Shown here: positions 33,745 to 45,808 of the stretch, in pieces
Layout of the letters: each line of letters opens with the position of its first letter
How positions within the stretch are numbered: position 1 is the stretch's first letter
Origin: Lingula anatina
Lineage: Eukaryota > Brachiopoda > Lingulata > Lingulida > Lingulidae
Direction: 5' to 3'
Length of the DNA stretch: 45,808 nt
Assembly (NCBI RefSeq): GCF_001039355.2
Contig: NW_019776008.1
Span: 91,689-137,496, forward strand
Made by a program: the position numbers and the translations under genes
The notes under the pieces: model-generated
The model's input: the letters and a program-made list of their open reading frames with translations, nothing else
Told to the model about the DNA's origin: nothing
Database searches by the model: none

Positions 33745-34027
33745 ATGTGGAAATTTCTACTAATCACCAGCGTCATCATCCCGATTCTCCGTATATTGAA
33801 AATTGTCAGCACACACCATGGACCAAGCCCCTGCATTTCTTTTTTATCAACTGCCATCCTTGTGACCTTTGTGAAACTTGTATGTTGATTTTCCATTCAA
33901 ACCTCGGCCTGCCACGTTTTCTCTTTATTGGGACGCTTAGAAATGTTGATGTAAACAACTCTTATTTTTCCAATCGCAGCTGGTGGCCCAGAAAAATAAA
34001 CTTTCTACCTTAGATCTTGTTCAATAA
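33745..34027. other. Intergenic, no gene seen
   Basis: Unique-looking sequence between the tRNA and the LINE remnant. Nothing supported. Confidence 0.5.
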
Positions 34028-34340
34028 TTAACGCTTAAGTCTTATTTCCTCAAGAACATCATTGTCGTTCGTTCTCCTTTCCCACCACGAGATGCGTAAC
34101 TTTCTTCTATAAATCAACACTTCAGCTGCATGTATTCGTTTTTCCTCCTCTTTTTTGATTACCCATCCTTCGCACCCGTACGTGAGCACTGGCCATATCA
34201 AGGTCTTCACTAATTTCACCCTTGCGCATTATAACGTTATTATGTCCAAGTTTCACCTTTAACGCCGTTGGGATACTTCTGTCCTTCCAGATAATAACCA
34301 GTTTATTTGTTTTGGCCTTCGCCATTCCGATTCTCATTTT
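34028..34340 (-). pseudogene. LINE reverse-transcriptase C-terminal fragment, frameshifted
   Basis: Read from 34340 leftward on the minus strand: IGMAKAKTNKL, IWKDRSIPTALKVKL, an insertion, then LVKTLIWPVLTYGCEGW, IKKEEEKRIHAAE and RRKLRISWWERRTNDN. These are typical non-LTR RT C-terminal motifs. The two halves are in different frames, separated by about 37 extra bases that contain the CTTGGACATAATAACG motif (34235-34250). It is a 5'-truncated remnant and a different sequence from the LINE at 30150-31690. Confidence 0.85.
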
Positions 34341-37300
34341 AACATCTTTTGTTTCTTCTAAGTTTTACATTTGTCCCAGTTAGTGTGATACAAATGTTAA
34401 TATATTAATGTTATAATACTGTTATGAGAAAGTTTTGAGTTTGCTAGAATGAGGTTTCTACTCCTTCTGATATCATTGCTATCTAACAATAACACAACAA
34501 TTACTCTTTTGAAAACTTGAGGCCTATTAAGCATTAAATATATCAATAAATGTGAATTGGAACTATCGAACTTCCGAGTACAAAAGCAAGATGTAAGGAC
34601 CTACGTTTGCTTTTCGTTTTCATTCTTCTTCTTCTTCTTCTTTTTATTATTCCATTTGTTGACTAGTGCTTTGTTTTTTCAGGCTTGGACATAATAACAA
34701 TTTTTTTGTGTCCATGTTTGAGGCCAGTGATGAACAATGCGATACTGTTGGGAGTATTTTAAGCTGAGTAAGAAGAGATTTAAGATTAAACTGATCATAA
34801 AGTCTGGTGGCCAATACATTCCATGTGATATTTACCTCGATGTCTTCTAGCCAGAGCTTCACCGAAGTCCTTTTTGCGAGAGGCATCTTCCTCATTCAGT
34901 GACTTGAATCACTGTCATCTCTCATTTTTCAAATAACTTAGTAATGCATTTATTTTAAAAAAACATGAATTTTGAAGCGATTTCTTTGTTTGACCTCAAT
35001 TTGTTAAATTGTTCCCTGCGTAATTGCTCTCCATGTAATTTTTCATTAAATGTTATATCATCATTATTATTTCTATCTATTTATTGATAATATCTTGATC
35101 TAACTAACAATTACACCGGTTCAGGGGTGTAGCCGCAGTGGTTATCGCTTGAATATATCCCTTACTACTATTAGACATTTACAACATTCAGTACATTTTT
35201 TTCGGTCCTGTTGGGTTAATTTTTAATGCATGACTGCCTTTAAAAACACGGAACATTCACATTAAAGGACCATTTACACGTAATTACTTACGATATGTAG
35301 AAATAATTATGAAAAGATAAATAATTACTCCTTGTCGATTCTCATTTTTCTGTTTTAGGTTTTTTAAAACACAACATCCCAAAATATCGAGAGGTCGGTT
35401 CCTACCAAACTCACTGTAGTATTTTCTTCTCAATAATTTCAGTTCTAATGGTTTATTTTTAATTTTTGAACGAAGCCAAAACAAGCTTTAATTGAAAATT
35501 CCAACATTCCCATGGTATCTTGGGGTGAAAACAGAATGTTATCATATATGTACCAACATGAAAATATTCCCATGGCTCTGATTATTTGACAAGTCTTTGT
35601 TGACTGGCTTCTGTACACACCTTCACTCGGAATTTACTTGCACAAATCCCACCGTGAGCTCGACCGTCGCGACAAGATCTCACGAGGTTTCTCGTTTTAT
35701 TTCATCGTGTGATTTACGGCCAAAGCGTTTCGCGTTTCACGTATTTACTTTGCTCTTTCAGTTGGTGTTTTACAACCATTGATACTCAGATAACACGAGC
35801 GGCATGCTTTTGATGTTTGTTTACCTGGCAGAGACGACTTTGTTGACGTCAGAATATTCACGAGAAGGCTTTGGGTAGGCTGACACCAAATACTGAAAAA
35901 TCAAATGTTCATATATCCTTTGTCAAAAGAATTCAAGCAACAATATTACGCGAAGAGTTTCATCTTCGTTAAAGTTTTGGGATACCAGATAAATTGGCCT
36001 TCTTAAAAAAATTAATAAAACTTTTCGTGACTTAATTTTTTGACGAAAAGTTATTTAACATGAAAATGTGATCATTAACAGAACAAGAGGTAAAAATATA
36101 CTTTTTGTGTGTAATTCCCAAGCTTGTTATATTAATACAAGTAGACAGTCTAATTAGGGTAAAATTAAACTGCAATTATAAACAAATATGATAATAATAA
36201 TAATAAAAATAATCATAGTCATTATAGATTTGAACTCGGAGAATATGAAATGTTTACATCTAAATTGAGATTTGTCATTAAATAATTTTATTTGAGACAA
36301 AACAAATTGAAATGATATTTAAGAAAGGACTGAAAACTTGAACTGCATACTGCATATTTCTCGCGGTCGCGTGGGAAATTGTCAAGGCCTTCTGGACAAA
36401 TAAATCCCTTGTTCCTTAAATGTTATTTGTTGAGCTTTATTTTGGTTGGCTTCATCAATGAGATAACATTAATGTCTTTACCGTATGTTAAGAACACCAA
36501 AACCAGCTGATGAAGTTACCTAAGCAAATTAACGCACAGGATCTTCGCAGAGAAAATTGTGACATTTGTCAGATCATATTCCATGAATATTTATTTTATT
36601 CGATTAATAATTATAGAAGAAACGTTGATACAAAGGTTCCACATAGAAGTCATGACTCGTATGTTCGTCAATTGATGTTTGAAACAAAAAAATAGAAAAA
36701 AAATAAAATTTATTGCTACACGTCCCGAAACGTTTTACTCACTTTGAAAATTCAATTATCATTGGTTTTGTTCTTTGATTTATCTCCTACAATTTTGACG
36801 TTGTAAAAAATTATGCCAATCTTCTGTATAGAGCAGTTAATTGTTTTTGAGCGACTTTAGTTTGCTTGTCACTGAATATTAAAAAACGGGAAAATACACC
36901 TTACCGACAGTAAAATACGCATTAAAGAAACTATTTTTCCACCTATGATCCAAATATGATATCAGAAATGTCAAACTTTCATGGAATCACAATATATTTG
37001 TCGGTCAGCAACAGAAACCACTGTTTTCTATTGCACCAAGTACTTGGGCAAAATGAAACTTTCTGACAATTTTTCTGGGGAGCGTAACGTAGCATTAGCC
37101 ATGGCGCAAAGCCCCTTGAGTTACAGTTTTTAAAATATTTATAAAAACATATACGTCATGTATAATTTACCATGACTGAATCACTACAAAATATATTTGA
37201 ACGCGGTATAAAAATTAAAATTAAATGATCCGGAAGGCTATGTTACCTGGACGTACGTCACGATGGTAAAAATAAAAAATTTAATTAAAATTGAGACTGT

Positions 37301-38036
37301 CGTGGATTTTTGTTCTATACACGTTTTAAAAAAATAAAATACTACTTTGAATTCATTCAATTTAATTTTTGGACACTTCAGCATGTGAAATGCACCTCTA
37401 TCTGGGTTTTGGGGTTATTATATCTTTCCTAAGCGACAGATGTATATCCTTGGATAACTGTAGGCAGTTGAAAAATATGGTCTTTGTCCTGGTGTGTTCG
37501 TTCCGATAATATTCAAGAGTTGAGAAATGAAACGTTTTAAAAGGGAACAGATGTTAGACATATTCTTTTGATTTTGTAAGGAATCTGTCATTGCACAATT
37601 TTAACGTATGGCAAAGCAAATTGTATGAACAATTCGTCTCCAAAACAAAATTTTAATTAAAAAAAATAACATGTAATATAAAGGTATATAACACAACGAA
37701 GTAAAAATTTAAAAAAGAATGTAAGGTCGAAAATAAATCCAAACCAAATATGCATTTGAATACCAGTCAAACTAATTTAAACGTGTCTGACAATAATAAT
37801 AATAGAGGAATGTAAAATTATACTGATCTATATATTCAACATATCAGAAGGTTGGCTGCATTTGAAGGCATGTAGCACTCTTCTTCACGTTAGTAAATTC
37901 AGACGATAAATAGTATACAATATATTTTCATATACATTTTCTCAAATTACTGAAAGAAGGCGCAAACTTTTCTTCATACCTTAGCACTACTTAATATATT
38001 CTCATTTTCTGCCTATATGCGTTTTTCTTCAGACGT
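34341..38036. other. Gene-poor intergenic region upstream of the caudal gene
   Basis: AT-rich. Holds the forward copy of the 16-base motif (34683-34698), a short ATAATA run near 36190 and a small hairpin at about 36019-36050 (ACTTTTCGT/ACGAAAAGT). Short open frames, for example 34647-34895 on the minus strand and 36510-36695 on the plus strand, have no recognisable domain. No gene supported. Confidence 0.55.
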
Positions 38037-38225
38037 GTATCGCTTCTAGGACGATTGACAGACAAGGCCGTCCGTTCTGGGATCAGCCAAATCTCGTCAA
38101 AATTCAACCAAGCGTCACCGGCGGCACGCGTGAAAATTGCAATTTATCTGGCGCGTGTCTGATTCACTGGGTCCTGATATTGGCTCGCGCTCCCTATTAA
38201 TACGTAATTTATGATAATAGCCTAG
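38037..38225. promoter_or_regulatory. GC-richer island 3.3 kb upstream of the caudal exon, candidate regulatory element
   Basis: A sharply GC-richer stretch in AT-rich surroundings, ending in ATTAATACGTAATTTATGATAAT, which contains homeodomain-type TAAT and caudal-type TTTATG cores. There is no ORF and no repeat signature. The regulatory role is inferred from composition and motifs only. Confidence 0.3.
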
Positions 38226-40650
38226 GGGATAGCAATCATAACTTGGTTCCATTTTGTTCCTAAACAGAAAAGTTTGTAACCAATAGCCCGATGAAAAAAG
38301 CCCTCTTTTGCTATTGTTGTGTTAAAAGCGAGAAGTCACGCGACGAATGGCCATTGGAGACAATTAGTTTCCAGTATCGCATTGATTAATAGCTTTAGGA
38401 CTTCATCAAAATGTCCAGAAACGGCCGGGTCATTTAAAAGCGTTTTAAGACTTGATTTACGGACTAACATGACTCTATGTTTTCTCAATTATTCAAAATT
38501 GTGAGGTATATTTGAAAATAATTACGGATCTATCCGATATCATTGTTAGGTAGGTATAGTATATTCAGTTCAGATGTAGAGCCGGGCAATAAATGAAGTA
38601 ATTTATTGTTTTATGGTTGCAGCCGAGAAGTTTCACAACAGATGTTCATGAGACGCCGTTACTTGTATGGGAGGCGACCTCTCGTCTCCCGAGACAAATA
38701 TCGCGAGACTTTAAGAGCATCTACTGGACGCCAGACAAGTGTTAATTTCAAACTAAGCACAGCTTTCTTTGCAACGGCGAAGATATCGCTAAGCAGATGT
38801 GCTTCGATGCTCGGTTTTGAAACGATTTTCATTTAGATTCGGAAATCATACGTTTCTCATTCTTTCTTTGCTATATCGGATGCATTATTAGTCAGAAAAT
38901 CTCAATATCTTTATCATAGTATTGACGCAACCACTTCACAGGTCGTTGAAGGCCATAAATTAGACTCGAAAATCTCCGTTGGGAAGCTTAGGCAATTTTA
39001 TTACTTCATATCATATTTCTGTTATCTGGGGCTAGTCTGGAGAATGCTTGTCATGAAAATTGTTGCCATGTTTCAAATGTTCTGAGGATTAATTAGAGGG
39101 TAGATTAAGTCATTAATTTCTCTGTTTACCAATCCACTTGAAATAAACAATTAATAGGTGGTTGATAGGCCGAGATGAAACGCAAAACGGCTCACTGCCG
39201 CCGCTTTGAAATCTGCACACTTACTATGAAATGAACATACTTGATCAGTGTGCTTTGTGACTAGTATACTAAGCCGGATATGAGAAAATGAGAAATTGAC
39301 TTCGCCGTTAATTGCTCTAAAACTCCAGACTGTAGATGTACTAAAATTACTTCATGAATTTTTATAATTTTGTGTCAGAACATCTGTGTTATCTTTTCCA
39401 AGATCATTTTCTGCTACTCTCATCATTAGTGTTTCTTTAAAATGATTTTGGCTTAATTATATCACGGACAAAATTCGTTATTATGTCCAAGATTTCATAT
39501 TGTTTTAAAATTCTTTTTAATCTTACTTTTGTACGGTTCACGTTTTGTAGATTAACAAATACTGGCCATAAAAAAAAACTAATAATAAAACAAAACAAAA
39601 ATCAATGAGCACTTTCTTGACAAATTGAAGAGGCTACATGAAGGATCCATAATAATGGATCCACGGTAAGAAAAAAAAAATGTTTCATTGAATCAGAAGC
39701 TTATTAGTCACAGTAGCGTTTCCATGTTAACCAGAGAGAGGGGGCTTCTTTTGGATATTCGAACATTCAGTAAAGATTTATATTGCTATGTGGGAGTTAA
39801 GTTCAACATTACCTGTGTTTTTACTGTGAAGAAGTGAAGTAGTAAATATTAAGGGAAATTGTTTGAACATGCAAACAGGCCAAAATAAAGCACAGGATAC
39901 ATGTACAACACGTTTTCCCCCGTTTTTCCCATTCGCTTTAGTTAAACAGGAAAAAGTTATTAAAAGACAAAAAATATTTTGTATTTTGTCTTAATACACT
40001 GTACACCTGAAACGTGAATCACAAACGAATGACAGTCAGACCTTTGCTACTTATTGACATGTAACTTGCTAGTTATAATTTATTTATATGTATTCTATAG
40101 GAATAAAATAGTGAGACATAAATATCAATCAACTAAATTAACAAATACTTATCGAACATATATTCCAAAATTAGTAACCAGTGTATCAACACCATCAACA
40201 AAACGGTTTACGCTCGCCCAATGCTGTAATATTTTTGCTAAAATGAAATACCAGTTCTGGACATGCATTAAATAATAATAGTAATAATAATAATAATTTA
40301 TTCGAGCATTAAATGTGACAGTTACATTTGTTAGCCCTCTATACTACAAATATATAAATGAATAAATAGTTATACATCCCTATGGATTATTACTACTTAT
40401 ACAGTGTTTAAGAATATTAATTACAGTGTATACGTTGTTTAAAATACTTAAAGGAGTAATTTATTCCTTAAAATCTCCAGAATCAAACAGAAAAAAATAA
40501 CGTTGTTAGGTAGTGCTCAAATCAAAGCGTAGCGTCGAATGATTTCACAAAAGCCTTTGATAAATTAAAGCGTACTATTATTTATGTTGGAATGTGTGCA
40601 AACAATAAACGCGGGCGTTAGAAAAAGGGGTTCCTTATCAGAGTCAGACT
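38226..40650. other. Intergenic, no gene seen
   Basis: AT-rich sequence with an AATAAT run near 40275-40305 and the inverse 16-base motif at 39476-39491. An open frame at 38606-38836 has no recognisable domain. Confidence 0.5.
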
Positions 40651-41501
40651 TGGAAATCGCTTCACATACACCTTAGCGATGTGATGAAAGTAAAGGTACA
40701 AGTTCCTATGGGCCGGTCGAGCCCGTCGCGTCTGACTTTACAGGTGAAAAGGACCGACAAACCGGACACCGGTCCCAAAACATGTGTTTTCTCGGCTCTG
40801 ATTCAATGGGGAATAATTTAAGCGTCTGTGTGTTAATTACATCATGTTAAGTGTTCCTGCTCCAAACAAAAGCCGGAGCTGTTGAAATCAGCGCACAACT
40901 GCGCCCTGCGGCTGCTTATCTCGGGGGTGTAGGCGAGATCACAGAAGCCGCCCTTGGACTGGCGCACGCCAGCAACGGATCGGAGGATACACGCTTAGGA
41001 GAGAGAAAAGAAGAGGGAGGGGGTCCGAGGTGAGACCGAGATCACGTGATCTCGAGTGTCGGAGAGATGACGTAAAAGGACGAAACTACAGAGAAGAAGT
41101 TAGTCGACGTTTGGAATACGACGGATATAGATCAGGACTAGGAAACGATTCACCGGTAATACGTAGCGAGAAAATAAGTTGATTGCTCCACACTGTCTTC
41201 GGCGGACTGTACCTTGACGTGTGCCGTCCTTGGCAAGTTGGCTTGACACAGAAGAATTTTACGGAGTTTTTACGAGTTGTTAACATAGGTGGGAATTTAT
41301 TGACACTGCTCTTACATGTTAGCATTCACGTCCTGAAGAACCGTGCTATCAGCTCTTGGTCGAGTTTTATTACCCTTACCGGGATCAAGCACACTTCAAG
41401 CAAAGCGACCCGATCTGCTGCCGTTTTGTTGATTGCCCAAGAAGGTTGACCCAACCGACGCCGTTGACTTTTTCCTCAATCTTAACCATTGCGTTTTTAC
41501 A
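40651..41501 (+). promoter_or_regulatory. Cdx promoter/5' UTR region
   Basis: GC content rises here ahead of the Cdx start. An 18-base perfect palindrome, CGAGATCACGTGATCTCG (41037-41054), contains the E-box CACGTG. A CRE-like TGACGTAA follows at 41068-41075. No obvious TATA box. Open frames at 40851-41033 and 41183-41449 are probably 5' UTR or chance. The transcription start cannot be placed. Confidence 0.5.
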
Positions 41502-42096
41502 ATGGTTCTAAAGTACGAACTAGACGAGACAGACTTTGATGTCATGTTCACCAACCGTCCACACCATCAGGTGCCCGCGGGGGCTTACTATGCGGGGTAT
41601 AACCCCCAGGGTGCCACAGCTGACTTCGGCCAATACCAGATCCACGCAGGAGGAGAGGGGAACCCTCTCGGGATGCAGCCTAACCCCGCGGGTTCCCCGT
41701 CACAAGGATGGAGCGGGATGTACCCTACCAACGCCCCAGGATATGGTAGACCCGTCGGTTCCCATTATAACGAGTTTCCTGGTTACCCCTCCGCCGCTGC
41801 CGCCCAGCAAATGAGCACCCAGGGCCACATGGGCGCCTACTACACCTCGCCGCCACCGCCGCACATGGGGTACGAGCCTTACGGTCATTCTGGCTCAGTT
41901 AACGTCAACGTTCCGCCTGTGGTCAGTGCGGGTGACCATCACTCCACAGTGTCCAGTTACCACGACGGCAATATTGCGTCCCCAGTTCCTGCGAACGCTG
42001 TGGTGTCCAGTACGGGGACCATAGACATCTCCCGCCAACAGAGACAGCCGTATGAATGGATGAAGAAACAAGCGCTCCCCGCCACTCCCCCAACTG
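41502..42096 (+). CDS. Cdx: Caudal/Cdx ParaHox transcription factor, exon 1 (5' partial gene)
   Basis: The first coding exon gives 198 residues plus one base, ending in a phase 1 GT donor at 42097. It begins MVLKYELDETDFDVMF, is rich in Gly, Pro, Tyr and His, and ends with the caudal-type hexapeptide region RQPYEWMKKQALP (YEWMKK at residues 184-189), the PBX/Exd-contact motif placed just before the homeodomain. The intron position, after …PPTG and before the expected homeodomain N-arm, matches caudal genes. The homeobox exon is not found in the remaining window and must lie beyond the right edge. The start is the first ATG (41502, context ACAATGG); the open frame extends further upstream but without an ATG. 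Other posterior homeobox genes are less likely given YEWMKK. Confidence 0.85.
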
Positions 42097-45000
42097 GTGA
42101 GATTTACTGCATTTTCACAACATTTCTTTTTCTTTCTTGCTTAATCTAAACTTTAATTCCATTGGTTTGAATGCCATACAAAATTACTTGAATTTGTAAA
42201 GAATGCAGGTTGAAAATTTTTTCATCAGCCATTTTGGACATGTCGGCTGCTAAATAAGTACACATAAACCCAAACGAAATATGTTGTTTATAATGTATTT
42301 TCATAAAAAATGAAAGAAGCGTTCATTACCCAAAATCCAAAATTATTTATTAGTCTTTCTCTTCCTCAAAAAGTGAAGCAAACAAAAAACTACCTGGAAA
42401 AATTGGTTCCACATCCGTTGTCCTTTGTGCTTTTTCAAGGACTCGCTGAAATTTTAATAGTATGGATTCTCTCATGTGATGTTCCTTTTTTCACAATACT
42501 GACAAATGTTGTTAGCGAATATTACATTTCCTGCATGATAGGTTGTCTCCATTTCTAAAAGTAAAAGAACGTGGATTCAACGCCATAGTTATCCTGTGCG
42601 TAATATCATGTCACTAAAATCATCCAGTCGCGACATATTATAATATGTCTAGATTCGTTGCTATTATCCTATAACATCCAGTGTTGAGTAAAATCAACTG
42701 TTTAAAAAATCTGAAAAATAATTCCTCATATGCGGCCGGCATTTATGTGAAATCCAAACCTAAGTTTCCTCTCCCGTAGTTTGTATCCGAATGATCACAG
42801 ATAATATCAGGAACACATATAAACTCCGTGGCTTAATATTTATTAGGCGCAATTTGGATGCAATAGATGTTATAAAATAGGTATAGGAAAAATGACAAGA
42901 TATTATTACAGAAATAAGATACATGACCCTTTTATTTGGGTCTTTTATATTTCTTATATTGCCATTGTTAAATCATTAGGCCATAAATTTGATTTCACCT
43001 ACCTTACGCAGTTGCAATTCAAAATAATTTATATTTGGTTCCCGATATTTATAGGTGTTGAGGTAATGACAACTTTATTAACACTTTACAGCATAAAACA
43101 TAACGGATGTCTTTTTTTACTGATTTTAAAAGGTATTCTCATGATTTAAATGTCTTTCATTCATTCATGCATACAGTCAAAATGTTAAAGGTAAAAATTT
43201 GCGTTTTTGAATAGGCCCTAAAATCACCAAGGAAATCTGAATTTAAACCTATGAAAAATTATCCTTTAAACATTCAATTGTTTTAATTTAGGACTGAAGC
43301 CATTAATGTTTCCCACGGAGCTCCCCTACCCCCTAACCGCTCCAACTTAATATTATGTTCATCTTTAATACAAATAAAACTAACTCTTTAAACTTTCCCA
43401 CGCAAATCAATCTTAGTATAGTTGGTTTGGCACAGATTTAAACGAATTTTTGTCACTTTGAACTTAAGCGCTTCGGACATCCTAATTTAAAACAAGTGTC
43501 ATTTCCCACGTGTCGCCCTATGAAAATATTTTTAGGTCAGTTAAAAGGGATTTTAATTATTAGCAGTTGGCTTCACCCGCTACATGCTCACAAATCCGTA
43601 TGCAAACGATATATTCAAATATTATTGGATTTATATAACCAAACTGAATCCTAATGCCGATGATTTCCCACGAAAGTAATAGAAATTCAACGTCCTGATT
43701 TAAACAGATTACAATTTGGCTTCTGATCACGCAATGAAAGTCAGTTTTGACCTAAGTCGTTTACACTTCGGAAGTGTTTAACAGAATAAACGATTTGCCT
43801 TTCGCGTAAAACGTGATTTAGACGACCTCTCATGCAAGTAACCTGTTATATCTGTGATTTATCCATTTCTTTTGATGAGGTTTTCGGGCTGACACAATAG
43901 CCCTGATTAATTACGTTAAAATGCTTCTATACACAGTAATCAGGTCACGACTGGACTGTAGAGATTAATATATCAAATGTCGAATACGCTTACCAAACCA
44001 AAAATGTAAAAAAGCGCCAGTTTGGTTGGTAGAAAATTTTAATAATAAAAATTATTATTATTATAATTATAGTGATGCTGATAACTTGAGCGAAAAAAAT
44101 AATAATGATGATGAAGATGATAACTTAAGTGAACATTTCATATTTCCAACACTATAGCGGGGTAAAGTTCACAGTGAAAGGAGTTGGCTATAGTATTTGC
44201 GAATGCTTACAATATATTAATATAATTGCGCTCTGAGATATATTGTAAGGTGTGATATTATTCCATTACATCGCAAGCTGCGATTTGCATCATAAAAAAA
44301 TTCCAATATGACAAATTTCAGAAAATATCTGCGAAGAGATCAACAAATATTGTAGCTAAATCAGATTGATTCTAATTCGTATGATTAAAATATCGAAGGC
44401 ACTCGTTTACATTTGATGTGACAGAACATGTGGGTAATTTACAAAAATGAATGATGAAACTGAAGAGCACTGCGCGTGCCTGTTTTCCCTCTGAGATGTT
44501 AGTATCGAAAATTAATGAGCTCTACCCCTTCATGTGTTCAGACCCGCGCCATTGATGTATTAGTGTAATCTCATTATAACACGTCTTCATGTTGTGGGTT
44601 GTTATTTTTGTTGTCTCACGAGGATCTAGCCAAATAATTAGAGTTCCTTCGATGCTAAATCTTACACCAAGATTTACTGTAAGTTGGTGTTTGACAACTT
44701 AGCGTTAAATGAATCCCCTGCATCGACGTAGCTGCGGGCATGCGGGCAGATTTGTAGTTAAACGAGAATTAAAAAAATTCTGATGTTCTTTCGTTTAGGG
44801 GTGTAAAATGTTTAAATGACTTACAAAAAATTGCAACAACTTGAAGGATTATATCTAGTTATTGGTGTATACAAATCAACTGTATAACAAAACACTCAAT
44901 GATATAATGATACAGTTCTTTCATATGTATAATGTTAAATTTAAAGAAGGATATCTGAAGGGCCTTCCTGTCCCGCCACGCTAAGGTGCGTGTACTGAGC

Positions 45001-45697
45001 AATTGTTACTGAGACTGTCATTGTTTTTAAATATATTAAGGTTTGTAAACATGGGTATCAGCTCAAAAAGTTTTTTACAGACACCCCGTCTCCTTTTTAC
45101 TTAGTATGCATTATTGCCTTGCATGTAATGAGAGACAACTTGAACAATAAGATGATTATTATCAAATGGCAAAGCCGTCTCAATGATCAGAAAGACCGCC
45201 GTTTTTGTATCTGGTCTCCGCTTTAAAATTTTGGACTGGAAAGAACCGGCGGCTTGACATGAAAGGCACGGTAGTAATTATAATCACGGGTGCGCTCGCT
45301 TTATTAAGTAGTGCTCAGCTTAATTGCGCGTAAAATTAGCCCGCCACTCCCCGCTGGGTGCGTCTGACTTAATGTCTGACTCGTGCTCGTGTTTGTAGTT
45401 TTACCGTCTCAGAGGGAAATCTAGCCCCCATACAGCATGTCTTCATAATGTATCCTTTGATTAACCTTAAAATTAATCCTTTTATATTTTTAAATTATAG
45501 TACCGCGAGGAGCTTGCGTGACAAAACTTTTAAAGGGATTATAACTCTTCGTATGAGGTCTATATTTCACAATAAAAACATTGTGAATAACTCATAGAAA
45601 TATATTCTTTTTTACCACAAAAACGGCAGTTATAGCTATTATTCTGATATCTGAGCTTGTCTTCAGACCACGTGACCTCCATTGATGGCTGTACTCT

Positions 45698-45739
45698 GTT
45701 AAAATCTCTTAAGAGATTAATCTCTTAAAAGATTTTAAC
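45698..45739. repeat. 42-bp near-perfect palindrome
   Basis: GTTAAAATCTCTTAAGAGAT followed by its inverse, with one mismatched pair, centred on ATTAAT. It sits next to A-rich sequence at the window end. Confidence 0.9.
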
Positions 45740-45765
45740 AAAAAAAAAAAAACAAACCTTTGAGG

Positions 45766-45808
<43 letters not shown>
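45766..45808. repeat. Poly-A run at the window end
   Basis: 43 uninterrupted A residues up to the last base, preceded by a second A-run at 45740-45752. It could be a retroelement tail or a contig end at a homopolymer. Confidence 0.85.

Larger units (their letters stand above)
42097..45808 (+). other. Cdx intron 1 (incomplete)
   Basis: At least 3.7 kb, with no homeobox or other exon seen. AT-rich, with ATTATT/AATAAT runs near 44040-44110. GC-richer stretches at about 44460-44600 and 45230-45400 could be conserved regulatory sequence. Open frames at 42310-42558 and 42892-43149 lack coding character. Confidence 0.7.

Noticed and set aside
33615-33896. Minus-strand 93-residue open frame
   Set aside because: It is read through the tRNA-Asn gene in antisense; the middle part is just the reverse complement of the tRNA.
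34647-34895. Minus-strand 82-residue open frame (KLWLEDIEVNITW region)
   Set aside because: Looks somewhat protein-like, but no family is recognised and no splice context is evident; it may be mobile-element debris.
41433-41501. Upstream extension of the Cdx frame
   Set aside because: The extended frame has no ATG; the first usable start is 41502.

Overview
This is a eukaryotic genomic window, AT-rich and repeat-rich, with interrupted genes and GT-AG introns (plus one GC-AG intron). The gene content points to a mollusc, most likely a bivalve: a gigasin-6-like serine beta-lactamase-fold gene, a ParaHox caudal gene, and abundant GACCTTGA/AAGGTCA-bearing tandem repeats. The species cannot be named from sequence alone.

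Layout. (1) 531-5177 minus: the 5' nine coding exons of ANAPC2 (APC/C cullin-like subunit); the 3' part lies beyond the left edge. (2) 5178-5401: a 224-bp head-to-head intergenic stretch. (3) 5402-15276 plus: complete ACTR5/ARP5 (INO80 complex), 20 coding exons, 712 residues, reconstructed with intact reading frame. (4) 15277-22380: repeat land, with an inverted copy of an ACTR5 exon, GACCTTGA tandem repeats, DNA transposons, an orphan signal-peptide exon, degraded LINE sequence and a 136-base N gap. (5) 22506-26761 plus: complete six-exon secreted beta-lactamase-like gene, 554 residues, catalytic motifs retained. (6) 26762-34340: MITEs, a broken LINE, a large foldback element with internal tandem repeats, one tRNA-Asn and a second LINE remnant. 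(7) 34341-41501: gene-poor sequence leading to a promoter region. (8) 41502-42096 plus: first exon of Cdx/caudal; its homeobox exon lies beyond the right edge, and 42097-45808 is intron 1.

The genes are unrelated in function. ANAPC2 (cell-cycle ubiquitin ligase) and ACTR5 (chromatin remodelling) probably share a bidirectional housekeeping promoter. The most unusual features are structural: host exons copied in local rearrangements (ANAPC2 exon 8, ACTR5 exon 15, exon 1 of the lactamase-like gene), a foldback element family with at least two members, a 16-base motif recurring five times in both orientations, and repeats carrying perfect nuclear-receptor DR1 sites. No bacterial-type operon, CRISPR array or defence system is present.
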